Shown here: positions 46,571 through 58,199 of the stretch, piece after piece
Layout: each line of letters starts with the position of its first letter
Position numbering within the stretch: the first letter of the stretch is position 1
Assembly: GCA_963989385.1 (NCBI GenBank)
Contig: OZ022502.1
Location: forward strand, 15,673,001-15,737,000
DNA from: Ctena decussata
Taxonomy: Eukaryota; Mollusca; Bivalvia; Lucinida; Lucinidae
DNA length: 64,000 nucleotides
Direction of reading: 5' to 3'
Position numbers and translations under genes: made by a program
Notes under the pieces: model-generated
What the model was told of the DNA's origin: nothing
Databases searched by the model: none
Seen by the model: only the letters and a program-made list of their open reading frames with translations

Positions 46571-47659
46571 TATACCCCGCCACACGTTAGTGACGGGGTA
46601 TTATGTTTTCACGTTGGCCGTCCGTGTGTCCGTCCGTCCGTCCGTCCGTAGTATGTACGTCCGTCCGTCCGTCCGTCCGCACTTCGTTTCCGTTCGATAA
46701 CTTAAGTATTTATCAATGGATTTCCTTCAAATTTTGCATATGCATTTGTACCAAGAAGGTCTCGCTTGGGATTGTTAATGGGCAAATTTCGATAATTTCT
46801 GACAGAGTTATGGCACTTGCCAATGTACAAAAAATGGTTTCTAGCCTCTAGTTCCTTAACTACTCAATGGATTTCCTTCAAATTTTGCATATGGATTTGT
46901 ACCAAGAATGTCTCGCTTGGGATTGTTAATGGGCAAATTTCGATAATTTCTGACAGAGTTATGGCACTTGTCAATGTACAAAAAATGGTTTCTAGCCTCT
47001 AGTTCCATAACTACTAGGAGTATCATGATGAAACTTCACAAACATGATAAAAGTAACAAAAGCTTTGTATGACGGACAGAAATCTTACCATTAGGGGTTA
47101 TCTGCCCCTGCCCTTGAGCTATATACATGTAATAAAATCATGAAAAATTCCATATAAAATCAGAGTTTGAAGCAATTTTTCTGAAACTTTCAGCAAATGA
47201 TCAGAGTGATGAAAGCCTCCAGTGATGCTCAAATTTACCCCATGGGAGTTATCTCCCCCTGCCCCGGGCTATATACATGCTTAAAATGATGATAAAATCT
47301 ATATATATTGATGTGAAACAGATTTTTATAAATTTACATCTGATGATAGAAGTAATAAAAGCTTCTGGTGATTAAAATTTGATCCTTTATGGTTTATTTG
47401 CCCCTGCCCCATGGTCACCAGTTTAAAATTCACTAAAATTGTATTTGAGTAGAGTGGTAAGTGATTTATCGGAAGCTTATTGTAAGTGATCAGAGTAATG
47501 AAAAGTCCTGTCATAACAAAGACTTTTCTCTGTGTTCAGTGGGGCTAGGCTGCTCCCACCCTGGAGTCATACAGAGAAAAAATAAATCTGGAAAAATCTG
47601 TGTGTGAAAAAGGCTTGCAGTGGCGGGGTATCACGCAGTCGTTTGCGATGCTTTTATTT
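46571..47659 (+). mobile_element. HINE-like element, family 4 (copy B)
   Basis: Duplicate of 14191-15279. The inverted repeats are at 46572-46583 and 47620-47631. Confidence 0.75.
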
Positions 47660-48579
47660 AGACCAGCCAGGGGATTTTATGACTATCCATCACGCTCTTT
47701 ATGATGTTTAATGATATACTTCAGATAAACTGAAGTGATGGTGAACCATCACATACTTACTTAAATTTTTTCCACGAGACGGCACTACATGTCCGAAAGA
47801 TGAAATGTGATGGAAAGTCATGACGTTAATTTCTTCTGTTGTGATAGTTGACCATAACAATGGCAAAGAGCCTCCAGTACTTTCTTCTTAGAATCTGATA
47901 GAAAATATTGAGTAACTCATAAAATTTAGTATCTGTAATTACGAGCAGGCATGATAGACTATTTTGATTGTAACCGTCCATAACAAATAGAAATGAAACG
48001 TGTAAAAGTACGAACATATAGACTCTTTATTCTGTGAATTGTTATGGACTGGTACAAAAATTAATTTTAAACGTAAATATGCATACTGATTAAACAGCAA
48101 TTTTAGTTAGAATGAAATATATAAGGGCTTTGACTGACAATCGTTTATGTGCATGATGGATATTCATAGGTCATCCGGCTGTAGACAGGGTCACTTTTTC
48201 CCTGATAGGAGATAATGCTAGCCATGGTGAGTGTAAACAAAGTTACCTACTTCTGCAAATCGAAACTTAAGTCTACTTGTTTCATATAAACGTGTGCATG
48301 CGTAGACCTTTTTTTTGGGCCATTTACGATAAAAATTTTCCGACTCAAGCAGGAATCATTTATCTCAGGTCGAGTAAAAGTTCTACAAATTAGGAGACAA
48401 CGTGTCGACATGACTGAAATATATAGTTACAACGGCACTCATTACATTTGCACGGAATGGCTAGATTGTTCAAAATGTGCATTCTTTACAACAGCATATT
48501 CAGTATAACGTCAAATTTTTTTGGAACAAATGCTGTCGTTGTAAAGAGGGTTATCTGCATATCAAGTGATTATGTTTAA

Positions 48580-50993
48580 TATATGTACAGTGTTTCGCAA
48601 AAGTATCTCATATAGATTCAGATCTATAGAGCGGACTTTGATTCAATATCAAAACTGACAAAGGGGCATGATTCCATAAAAAATGCAGGTGGAATTATAA
48701 TTCTTCTTATTTGCAATCTGTCTGATGATGCTTTATGTTGTACCAAGTTTGGCAATAATATCTCGAAAAGGACATAATTTGCATACTAAGAATTTTAAAG
48801 GGGCATTTTTCGTTAGACAATATAGATGGTGTTACAGTTCTTGTTTTCTATGCATTGTCTGATAATACTTCAAATTTGTACCTTGTTCCACTGAATATAT
48901 CATGAAATGTTAGAATCATGGAGCAGACACAATTTCTATACCGAAGTTTCCAAACGGACATAATTTTCTAAAAAAAGGAAAGATGGATCTTGTTCTTTGT
49001 AAATCACCTGATGATGCTTTATACTTGTACCAAGTTTCGGGAAAATATATCATATAGGTTCAGAGTTATGGAGCAGACACTCTTTTGATACTAAGATTTT
49101 CAAAAGGGCATACTTTCGTCAAAATGTAGGTAGAATCAAGGTCCTTGTTTCCAGTACATTGTCTGATGATGCAATATATTTGTACCAAGTTCTGCGAAAA
49201 TATCGCATAAAATTTCAAGGTTGAGGAAAGCACACGATTTCCGTACTTAAATTATCAAAGGGACATAATTCCGTAGAAATGTTGGCAGAATTTCGGTTCC
49301 TGTTCCCTGCGCATCAAGAGGAAATGCTTTATATTTGTTCAGTGTTTTGCGAAAATATCTCATATAGATTCAGATTTATAGCGCGGACTTGGATTCAATA
49401 TTGAAATTTTCAAAGGGGAATGATTCCGTTTGCAATGCAGATGGAGTTATGGTTCTTGTTCTCTGCATGTCGTCTCAATGCTTTTTATTTGAAATAAGTA
49501 TCGTAAACTTACCCCAATAGGTTATAGAGTAATTGAGCGGACTCGATTTCCATGCTAAAAAAATTACAAAAAGGCAAAGGCGGAATTACAATTTTTTCTT
49601 CTTTGCACACTGTCTGATGATGCTTTATGTTGTACCAATTTTTGCTATAATATCTCATATTCCCGTATCTCAGAGTTATAAAGCAGACGAGATTTCTATA
49701 CTATATTTTCAAAGGGGCATGATTCCATAGAAAAAGTAGGTGAAGTTGTTCTCTGCACATCGTCTGATAATGCTTTATATTTTTACCAATGTTCACAAAA
49801 ATATATGTTAAAGTGTTTTGGAGCGGACATGATTTCCATACTAAAATTTAAAAGGGACATAATTCCGTAGAAATTATAGTTGGACTTACGGTTCTTGTTC
49901 TCTACAGATTGTCTGATGATGCTTTATATTTGTACTAAGTTTTGGGAAAATATCTCATATAGATTCAGAGTTATCTGGCCCATGTTCCTACTTCTGGATG
50001 TATTCTCTGCTCTTGAAGAAACTTCTTTAGATTTTAATTGTACCACACTGCAGCTGGTGTTGTGCCGTGTGGCGGCCGTAAAAAGTCTCCCCGTACATCA
50101 TCCATAGTGCAGATTATATTTTATTTACATCCTTTGAGATCAGAGGATAGATTCTGAGAAATATAAAATTTGAGATCGATTTAGACTATTATTCTAGATC
50201 ATCGTCTTTTATACAATTTGGATCCTTTTGAAATTAATCAGTCTTTGAATCGACTGCCCAATTAAAATTAAGAAATTACAGTATGCCTTTTTTCTGGTTT
50301 CGTCACCAGATATTGTCAGGGTCACTGACGAGGCTTTATTAGCCGAAACTACGTAGTCTGGCCCATGTTCCTACTTCTGGATGTATTCTCTGCTCTTGAA
50401 GAAACTTTTTTAGATTTAAAATGTAGTAGAAAGATTTTTATACTAAATTTTCAAAATGGCTTAATTCCTTTTAAAATGTAGGTGAAGTATCAGTTCTCGT
50501 CTTCTGCACATTGTCCGATGATGCTTTATATTTGTACCAAGTTTCACGTAAATATCTCATATAGTTATAGTGTTATCGAGCGAATACGATTTCCATACTG
50601 AAATTTACAAACAGACAAAGTTCCATAAAGATTAAGCTGAAATTACTGTTCTTGTTCTTTGCACATTGTCTGATAATGCTTCATATTTGTACCAAGTTTC
50701 TGGAAAATATCTCATTTAGTTTCAGAATCATAGAGCGGACATGATTTCCATACTAAACTTTTCAAAGAGGCATAAGTCCATCAAAAATGAAGGCGAAGTT
50801 ACGGTTCTTGATCTCTGTACGTCGTCTGATGATGCTTTTTTTTTCACCAAGTTTCGCGAAATTATCTCAATCTGTTACAGAGTTATTGAGCGGACTCGAT
50901 TTGTAGCGGACAGACAGACGGACAGTCGGGCAGACAGACAGACAGACAACAATGGGAAAAACATATGTCTCCCCCCAGAGGGCGGGAGGCATA
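48580..50993 (-). mobile_element. HINE-like element, family 5 (copy B)
   Basis: Duplicate of 16200-18613. The hairpin is at 50964-50993. Confidence 0.65.
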
Positions 50994-51504
50994 AATAAAA
51001 GAAAGGCCTACAAGTTTAGGTTCAGTTTTCTTCTGTCAACTGATTTATTGTTTTAAAGCATATATAGCAGAAAACACTACTGACGTCTGGCAACAATATA
51101 AACCTATTTTCTTGCAAAATTAAACTTGGATAAAAGAGTTATCTCAATTTACCGTGAAACATTCAAAGTTAATGTGAGAGTTGTCTTTCCAACAGCGGTA
51201 TAACAAAGTGTTTCCAAAACACGAATCTGATGTATGGTTATGAAACCAACATCGGTTTTACTATCATGGTATTCTTCTTAGGAACATGACAGCAATTTGA
51301 AGTTGAACACTTGTCAAATTATCTCCCTTGCAATTAAACAAATAGCAAAATGGGAAGTCCAATAACATCAAAAGTTCTGCAGTGCTACGAAAAATTTCTT
51401 TGCAAACCTTTTTATTTTACTCTTGTTAATTCATTTAACCTCTTTGTATGCATGGTTTCTGGGTTTTTTTTCCAAGAAATACAGGGTGTTAAATGGTCTA
51501 CGGA

Positions 51505-51930
51505 AATCCAATGGTAAGCCAGTGTTATTATCATGCGAACCGAACAACCAACTAAATGTTTTGTACCACTTCAGAAACTGAGGGTGAGGTTGGGCCTGTA
51601 AAATCGATTTAAGCCCCCCAGTAATTCATTACTGACCGTTCCAAGGCGGTAGTTCTGTTGTGGTTCTTTGTTGCCTGTTTTTGGTGTCAGAGTTTCTGTG
51701 ATGTTTTACATTATGTATGTTATTATTATTTTTGGTTCGGTTTGGGTTGCTGAGTGGCCACCTTTTGGGAACAAGCTGCTCACTCGGTTGGCCATATGTT
51801 CTCTGTATCTTGATTATTTGTAATCTTAGTTGTTTCCAACTATGGTGTCAGGGCTGGATTTGGATTTTGATTGTTTCAGTTCCTGGTCTTTGCATACTTT
51901 TTACTTTTATTGTTTCTACTGCCAACTTTC
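51505..51930 (+). repeat. R1 copy spanning the B-side duplication junction
   Basis: The repeat starts in the duplicated part and continues without a break past 51764 into GGAACAAGCTGCTCACTCGG and TGGTGTCAGGGCTGGATTTG. The same body occurs at 56352-56482. Its continuity suggests that B holds the original join and that A was cut within R1. Confidence 0.7.
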
Positions 51931-53030
51931 ACCTGATTGTTTCTCTAAAACGCAAGGCTCGACTGCTTTGATTTTTTCGCTGTTTCTTACCCTTGTCACG
52001 GACATTATGTCTGGAGAAAATAATTAGCTGAGCATTATATGGAGTTTTAAATTCAGATTCCGAAAGTATGGTGACGTTAAGTTTAACCCCATCACAAAAG
52101 CAAGCGTTCTGGTCTCTAAAGTTTATGGAATATCGATGCGTTAAGGTGCTCATTCTTTCGGAATATCATAAACAAAGTAACTTAAAATGTCAAATAAGAG
52201 CATATACCTATACCGTCAAATGAATTGGGCGTATACATTGTATGCGTTTCTTTTGACGTTCAGTATATAAACATATAATATCTTTTTATTTAGCTTTCTT
52301 CTTCTTTAAACCACAAGCAAAACAGCAGCAAAGACGACAGTAACACAGCATACCACAATGCTGGAAATACAGAAAACAGGATTTGCATCATAAGTCTCCG
52401 TTTTAGAACGGACAGAATAGTGGAGTTGCTTATGTCACAAAAATAGCTCCCGTGTCCTCTTTTTGATAATTAGGGTTTATATACATCAACCTGTTTGCCG
52501 CTGCGATTTTTTTCATAACCTTTTCAAGGTCAAGGTAAGGGTCAAATGCACGGCACTATCATTTTCCCCATTACCTCTGGGGCTCAAAGTAGTGATGTGC
52601 GTGTAACACTCTTTTCTGACGCACCTCCAAAAGTTAGTAGGTGGTCGGTCTGCGTTGAAGCTTCCTGACTCGTCAGTGAGACATCATAGCAAAACACATA
52701 AAGTCATCAGAACAAGTTAAAGACTCAGTGCAGTGCAAAGCCAGAACAAACGGAAACACTTGTTGGACCACGATAGACCGCACTGAAGGCATTAGGGGCC
52801 AGGCGTTAATCGTCTCAGTAACAGGTTAATATATATATATATAGTATATAGCTAATAAGCCTGAGACCCGTCTAACCGTCATGCAGTTGAAGAGGAAGCT
52901 AATTTGTCAACTGTGATTAATTTTTAAACCACTATGCACCTACTTTGACGTATAACGTCAATGTTGTAACCTTTACCGTTGTATCGAGTTATAATCTTTT
53001 GAATTGTTTCGAAAATGCAGGTTTGCAGAA
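51931..53030. other. No gene seen; weak R1-related text at 52760-52920
   Basis: A TA-run lies at 52830-52848. Text at 52760-52920 (GCCTGAGACCCGTCTAACCG) resembles 10840-10890 (GTCTGAGGCCCGACTAACCG), so R1-related sequence probably continues here. A TCAAGGTCA lies at 52524-52532. Confidence 0.4.
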
Positions 53031-53330
53031 AAAGATAACCTGCTTGGGAAAGAGCCGCTCTATCCGTTTACTATGTGTGTCTTTTGTGAACGTTTGTCAA
53101 TTTATGTGTGTGGCTTTCCATTTTGTTTTTGGGATCAGATTGTACTTATTCCTGTTCATTTTTTAATTTACCAGCAATTTTTCTGAGTTTGCACCCTACT
53201 CCCTAAAATTTAAAATCAGTTGGGCCTTCTTGAATAAGTGTGGCAACAGCCAAAGCAAGAAAAAAATAACAGAAGCATCGCCGTCGGACGGTCAGGGAAA
53301 AATTTATTCATAGGGGTGTAAAATACGGGT
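53031..53330 (+). repeat. R1 body and inverted arm
   Basis: GCTTGGGAAAGAGCCGCTCT and GTGTGTCTTTTGTGAACG are R1 body. At about 53268 the inverted arm CAGAAGCATCGCCGTCGGAC follows. It pairs with the forward arm at about 51635 and supports a long inverted-repeat layout. Confidence 0.55.
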
Positions 53331-54144
53331 TTCGACGTGTCAATCCATGCCATAGTGACCATAACTAACAGACGGTGATAGACCTTCATAGAATATATAG
53401 TTTTGTTGAATTTTGAAACTGTATAATTAAATCTCTGTTTCGAGTATCTATTTCAAAATGACCGTACGATGTAAGTTTTTGTGGTGACCTATCTGTTAAA
53501 AGTGAAATGCGAGTTAAGAATATTGATGGCTGCCTAATGTGAAATACTGGCTAAGAAACTTGTTAGCTGGCAAAGTGAAAGCTGCTGGAGGAAAAATGGA
53601 AAATCTGTAAAAGTTGCATTCGGAAACAAAGAACACGCTCAAAATAAAATAAAAGCAAAAGTGTCTAGCTTTTCTTGAGTCCTTTAATACCCATTTAAAC
53701 TGCTTTAAACTTATCAGTTTTGGTGGATCTTTAAAGTCATTTTATGCATATCTTTCGTATTAGATTTGGTTAAGGTACAATTATTTTAATACAATGTAAT
53801 ATTCTGCTGTTAAATATCTGGTTTCAGTAAGGCTTTCGGTTTATGTCAAATAAACATAATCAGTAACTGTTTATTCCATATTGACTGTTGAATAACGATA
53901 AAGTACTTGCTTATTTATTTCTTATTCTTAGTATTAGACTAGTTTTATCTTTGCCGGGCATAATCTTTTATCGAGAAACGAATATGTTACTATATAGTAA
54001 CATGTTCCTTATTGAATGTCAAATACGAAACGGGAATAAGTAATTATCATGTGAGAACACCTATAGGGGTCAAAAACATGCCCTGTTTATTATATGATAT
54101 AAAACATACTTTTATTTTTTCATACTCTGTATCTGATCTTTCAG
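53331..54144. other. No gene seen; intron-like
   Basis: AT-rich sequence with no repeat recognised, ending in the polypyrimidine tract and CAG of the exon at 54145. Confidence 0.45.
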
Positions 54145-54204
54145 CACAGCGAGATGCTATTTTAAAGGTGAATTTCATCTCTGAAGAAAGTGATTCTACC
54201 GAAT
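54145..54204 (+). CDS. Small linker exon, 20 codons, phase 1-1
   Basis: Acceptor CTGATCTTTCAG ends at 54144. Donor GAAT|GTAAGT, a perfect consensus, starts at 54205. The 60 nt between are open and symmetric phase 1-1, and encode QRDAILKVNFISEESDSTE after a split first codon. The acidic Ser-rich end looks like a flexible linker. It joins in phase to the exon ending at 46558 and to the terminal exon at 57810. On its own it is short enough to be chance. The splice sites and the matching phase raise it above that. Confidence 0.45.
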
Positions 54205-54622
54205 GTAAGTTTTCCTATACTAATTTCTTTTATCTTTATCGAAGCAGTGACTCAGGTTTCAGATGTTTAAAAAGCCCCTACAGAGCTTTTCATCAGACTA
54301 TCGATACATTCTCACTTCAGCGTATTATTTTGGGACACAACTTTTCCTCGAACGTTATACCGTTATACTTCATTAAATAAGAGTGTCCGGCGTGCCCTAT
54401 TTCAGATTGTTGAGGTCAACAGCAGCCCTCAACAACAGTCAATCCTCAATTTTGTAGTAATTTTAGTCTGTTCAGACTTGCTTATTTGCAGTAACAATGT
54501 ATGTAAACCAGTAGAATTTTTACCATCTTCACAATTTATAAATATTTGGATGAAACATGATGTATTGACACAGTGCAGTACATCGAAACACCGAAGAGAA
54601 ACAAAACCTGTCACCGGGAGAA

Positions 54623-54784
54623 AATAGCTCGCCTGACAGCGCCTTGCCCGTCACATAAAAACTTTAACGTAAAACTTTAACATTTTGCTAACGCCGACGC
54701 CGCTGTCGTCGCCAACGCCAACACCGACGCCGACGCCGGGGGTAGTACAATAGTTCTTCATGAACTTCGTCCAGGAGAGCTAAA
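54623..54784 (-). mobile_element. Small GGCGTC-rich miniature element
   Basis: The ends TAGCTCGCCTG (54625-54635) and CAGGAGAGCTA (54772-54782) are inverted repeats with one mismatch. On the minus strand the 5' end is followed by a hairpin (AGTTC/GAACT) and then a (GGCGTC)n-type tract. The design is that of the larger HINE-like elements in miniature, with the microsatellite just inside the 5' hairpin. Confidence 0.6.
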
Positions 54785-55740
54785 AACAGGTCAAACATGT
54801 TTATAATATTGGCAAGCCTGCGTACGTTTTCGCTGCAGTATCATACTGCCGATAACTCAAGAGAGGTTTAGAAATATATACATGTTAAAGTTAATCTGAA
54901 GAAAAGTAGAAAAAAACAATGTTGATATCTACTGGCGGATCTGACATCTCGCAAGTTCGCTACAAGACATTTCACTACTTGCATGAGAGGATTTGCCATG
55001 TAATATATTCTAAAAAACCTCTTGAGAGCAAGGAATACTGAAATCCTAAACTCACAAGAGCGGATATCACTGAGACAGGCAGTGAATTCACTGTAAGAGA
55101 TAATCTATAAGAATGGATGGATAGATGACTTGCAGGGTTTCATCCTTTTCAGCAGTATTTCAGTCATACCAGGACGACAGGAGGATGATTATGTTGGGTT
55201 CAATGCAATGAAGTGCCTCTTGGGTTCCGATAGACTCTCGCGAACCCGAAGCGGTGATCCCGTTATCAATTTTGAAGCGCCAACTCCTCGACCCAACTCT
55301 AAATATACCAATCCCAACTAAAGGGATATTGCATTTCAGCTTAATTGACTCACTTTTCTAGGACTGAGCGAGTCGCATTTGCTAAGTTGATATATTATGC
55401 CACAGCATTTTACTGGTATATAGTTAGGGTCACTCCATGAATGTGATTCAAATGAGCAATTTACCATTTCCATAAAACACTAATTTATTTATCAGAGCAC
55501 AGCCCTAAGTCTGCTTCTTTCAAAAGCAGCCACCTTGTTAAACTTTGTGTTTACTCGGCTTATGCTTCAATGCCACTAAAGCGATTGTACTTAGCTTGGA
55601 TTTGGAAGTAATAGATGTATGTTTCGGGACAAGATGTTGCATTCGTTAGGGACTGTTGTGGCACAAATATATGTCAGTAATAAAGAGCGCATGTTCAGGC
55701 CTTTGGACTTAATCGAATAATCGAATTTCTAAACAGAATT
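54785..55740. other. No confident gene; one open segment near 55150-55320
   Basis: A frame ending at a TAA (55319-55321) includes QEDDYVGFNAMKCLL and SGDPVINFEAPTPRPNSKYT, and is more GC-rich than its surroundings. It is preceded by AG-rich acceptor-like sites (CTTGCAG at 55130-55136). It could be a relic or a terminal exon. I do not recognise it. Confidence 0.3.
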
Positions 55741-55744
55741 TTGC

Positions 55745-55830
55745 TTTATACCCCTGTGATATTCGTCATAGGGAATGATGTTTCACTCGTCCTTTCGTCT
55801 GTTAGTCTGTCTGTCCGTCATGATTAAGGC
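55745..55830 (+). repeat. Fragment with TATACCCC start and TCCG/TCTG microsatellite
   Basis: TATACCCCTGTGATATTCGT followed by CCTTTCGTCTG and CTGTCTGTCCGTC resembles the 5' ends of the HINE-like families. No body or 3' end was found. Confidence 0.4.
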
Positions 55831-56344
55831 GGAACTGTGGCCTTTGAAACTTAGTCATTTTGGGCAGCATTTTGCAATGTGGGGTATATAGATTATGCAG
55901 TCAAACCAAACCGTATCAGTTTTCTATGGATGGTTATCACACTATTTTTACAAATGTTGTAAAATAATGAAATGAACTTGTAGGTTTCAGTATACTTGAA
56001 TTTAATTTTCATTTTTGTCTCGTCTGCGGCCAGAGCAGGAGCGAGACCTAACTCCGTTCATAAGTTCTGAAACTTGGTTTTTCCGCTGCTGATACTTTTA
56101 TAATCTATTCAGTTCAGATAAGACTTTGCATAGTGATAATGCTATATTTTCCGCTGATTTCTCATCAGTGTGTCCTATGACTCAGCCCTTCAAAGGAACC
56201 TGGGCTAACCTCCACGAATATGCAAATAAAAGATTTTCAGCTCGAGATTAAGTCCAATGGACAGGCTGGAATTGAATTTTAATACTATATAAAGTGATCG
56301 CTATAAACAGTTTTGTGTACGGGTGGGGTTAGAAGAAGCTGCTA

Positions 56345-56490
56345 AGTACAAGCTGCTCACTCGGTTGGCCATATGTTCTCTGTATCTTGATTATTTGTAA
56401 TCTTAGTTGTTTCCAACTATGGTGTCAGGGCTGGATTTGGATTTTGATTGTTTCAGTTCCTGGTCTTTGCAAACTTTTTACTTTTAGATT
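56345..56490 (+). repeat. R1 body fragment
   Basis: Nearly identical to 51772-51912 over about 140 bp, including CTGCTCACTCGGTTGGCCAT and TGGTGTCAGGGCTGGATTTG. The close match suggests two recent copies of the same R1 subfamily 4.6 kb apart. Confidence 0.75.
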
Positions 56491-57809
56491 TCGAACACAT
56501 GCCATGTGCGTGCGAAATCAGTCAGCATCACAACAAGCATGTCATCCAAGTAATTCTGTCTCGATCTGAAATTCACACTGCATAGATTCACACTGGGCAA
56601 GACTTTCAGAGTTTCCTCATAGTATCACCACCGGCAAAAACGGCTCAGCGATGTCATATCAGTGTCAGTGCGAAGAAATAGTGTCAACTGGCGTTTTTAA
56701 CACAAATATTACAGCTTTCCTCAGTATCTAATGTAGTTCTGAAGTTCCAAAACATTTATTACCAATGTTTCCTTCAATCTGCAAAAGTTAAATACGAGGA
56801 CCAAGCCATGCACTTCTCAAACTTATAACAGCTCCCGTCAGTCAGTCTGTTCCTACTCCTCCTCACCTTCCCCCACAACGCCACCCTCACGCCCTCTAAA
56901 ATTGATAAAATAACCCCCCCACAATACTTACAACCACCTGCCCTCAATAATTAGTCTACCATCCAAACTCTCACCTGTCGACATAACTCTCTCCCGAACA
57001 CACACCTCCTTATTCAATCTACCACGAAACCGCCATCCTAGTCTACTCTCCCACCCCCTACTCCCCCGGTCCCTCCTTTCAACAAACTGTTCCCTGAATT
57101 TTTCTACCACTCTGAGCTTTTCACATCGACACGAACGCAAAAAGACTTTCATATAAAATACTACATCGTCGAGCCTTACGGCTTGCGTAACCAGGATGCA
57201 GTCGGATCGGAGTAAACCGGAAGTCAAAGTCAACCTCACGGTAACTTACCTTACCGCGTTTCTGTGAAAGCTAAGACACATGTAAGGGGTCATTGTTTCG
57301 CGATTTACATGAGATTTTTTATTTGCGTCATATAATAAAATAATATGACAAAGGCGCCACCTACATTGCAACCGACCCACATTATGACTCCAATAAAACA
57401 AACTAAACACTGAAAAAAGAAAATTGTAGCACAGCTGCGTGGATAGCTCTTTTTAGTAGTTTTATGCAATTCCGTCCTACCGCACAGAAATCCTGGAAAA
57501 CTGTTTTATAAGTAGTAAAACAAAAAGATCTAAAAATAGGACAGCTCAAAATAAAATTACGACCCCCAAAGGATACAGACGAGATTAAATATTTCCCTTA
57601 CATTGTAGCAGTGCCTCTGTCGTCCCTACCTATACTCGGAGCATATAGCTTACGTCGTCTGATATGAGTATTCCTTATTTACATTCGTATATGATCAATT
57701 AGATCTGGAGAACCTAAAACAAAAAGTAAAGATTCTTGACTAATTTTCTGAAATGCACAGGCTGATTCGAGTATTCGATGTATTCGCATGGCTTAAGGCA
57801 TCATTTCAG
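56491..57809. other. No confident gene; intron-like with one weak minus-strand frame
   Basis: A minus-strand frame at 56931-57239 is open for about 103 codons. It starts after a TAA and ends at a strong donor-like GTAAGTATTG. It is Arg-rich and overlaps a pyrimidine-rich tract, and no ATG supports its first part. It could be an exon (internal ATG at about 57150), but there is nothing else to go on. Confidence 0.3.
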
Positions 57810-57946
57810 GCGACGCCAATCAGTGCCCAGCGGACACTCGAGGTCGAATTGACTTCGTTTCGCTGTCAGTTCGCCGTCATGATGTCCCAGAGATGCACAC
57901 ACGGCATCCTTTCGAGGTTGTATGCCTCTCGTTCGTAGATGGATAG
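57810..57946 (+). CDS. Possible terminal exon with stop, phase 1 start
   Basis: Acceptor CATCATTTCAG ends at 57809. The next two bases finish a split codon, and 44 codons then run open to TAG at 57944-57946. The product includes DANQCPADTRGRIDFVSLSV and RHDVPEMHTRHPFEVVCLSF, which reads like a compact C-terminal beta strand or tail. The family is not recognised. The phase matches the exon ending at 54204, giving a Cys codon at the join. An AATAAA at 58114-58119 is a suitable poly(A) signal 168 bases after the stop. The acceptor tract is only moderately pyrimidine-rich. Confidence 0.45.
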
Positions 57947-58020
57947 AACAGATAAAGAAATGTGGAAAAAAAGAAAACAAAAAGCTATTTTGACATCGGT
58001 ATCATTTATGTGTAATGAGA

Positions 58021-58050
58021 TTGATTAATTGATTGATTGATTGATTGATT
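58021..58050 (+). repeat. (ATTG)n microsatellite
   Basis: TGATTAATTGATTGATTGAT-type repeat of about 30 bases in the putative 3' UTR. Confidence 0.9.
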
Positions 58051-58113
58051 TACCATTTGCGGTCGACATCTGTACAACACGGGATATCATCCATATCATG
58101 ATAATGAAATGAG

Positions 58114-58119
58114 AATAAA
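58114..58119 (+). terminator. Poly(A) signal AATAAA
   Basis: Canonical hexamer 168 bases downstream of the TAG at 57944-57946. AATAAA is common by chance in AT-rich sequence, so the assignment depends on the exon call. Confidence 0.35.
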
Positions 58120-58199
58120 AAAGTAGGTCTAGGCAAGAGACAGAACAGGGACAGGTGTTTTGAAGAGAGAGAGAGAGCGAGACGGACAGACAAATAGAG

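Larger units (their letters stand above)
32379..51764 (+). repeat. Large direct duplication, copy B
   Basis: Second copy of 1-19384, in direct orientation, with 13.0 kb of spacer between the copies. All elements annotated in A recur here at the offsets given for copy A. To the right of 51764 the dispersed repeat being crossed continues normally (the body also occurs near 56350), so B looks like the uninterrupted context and A like the truncated one. The true left boundary of B cannot be found because A begins at the window edge. Confidence 0.97.

Noticed and set aside
57753..57938. 61-codon plus-strand ATG frame
   Set aside because: It overlaps the better-supported terminal exon (57810-57946) in another frame, which has the acceptor, phase match and stop.
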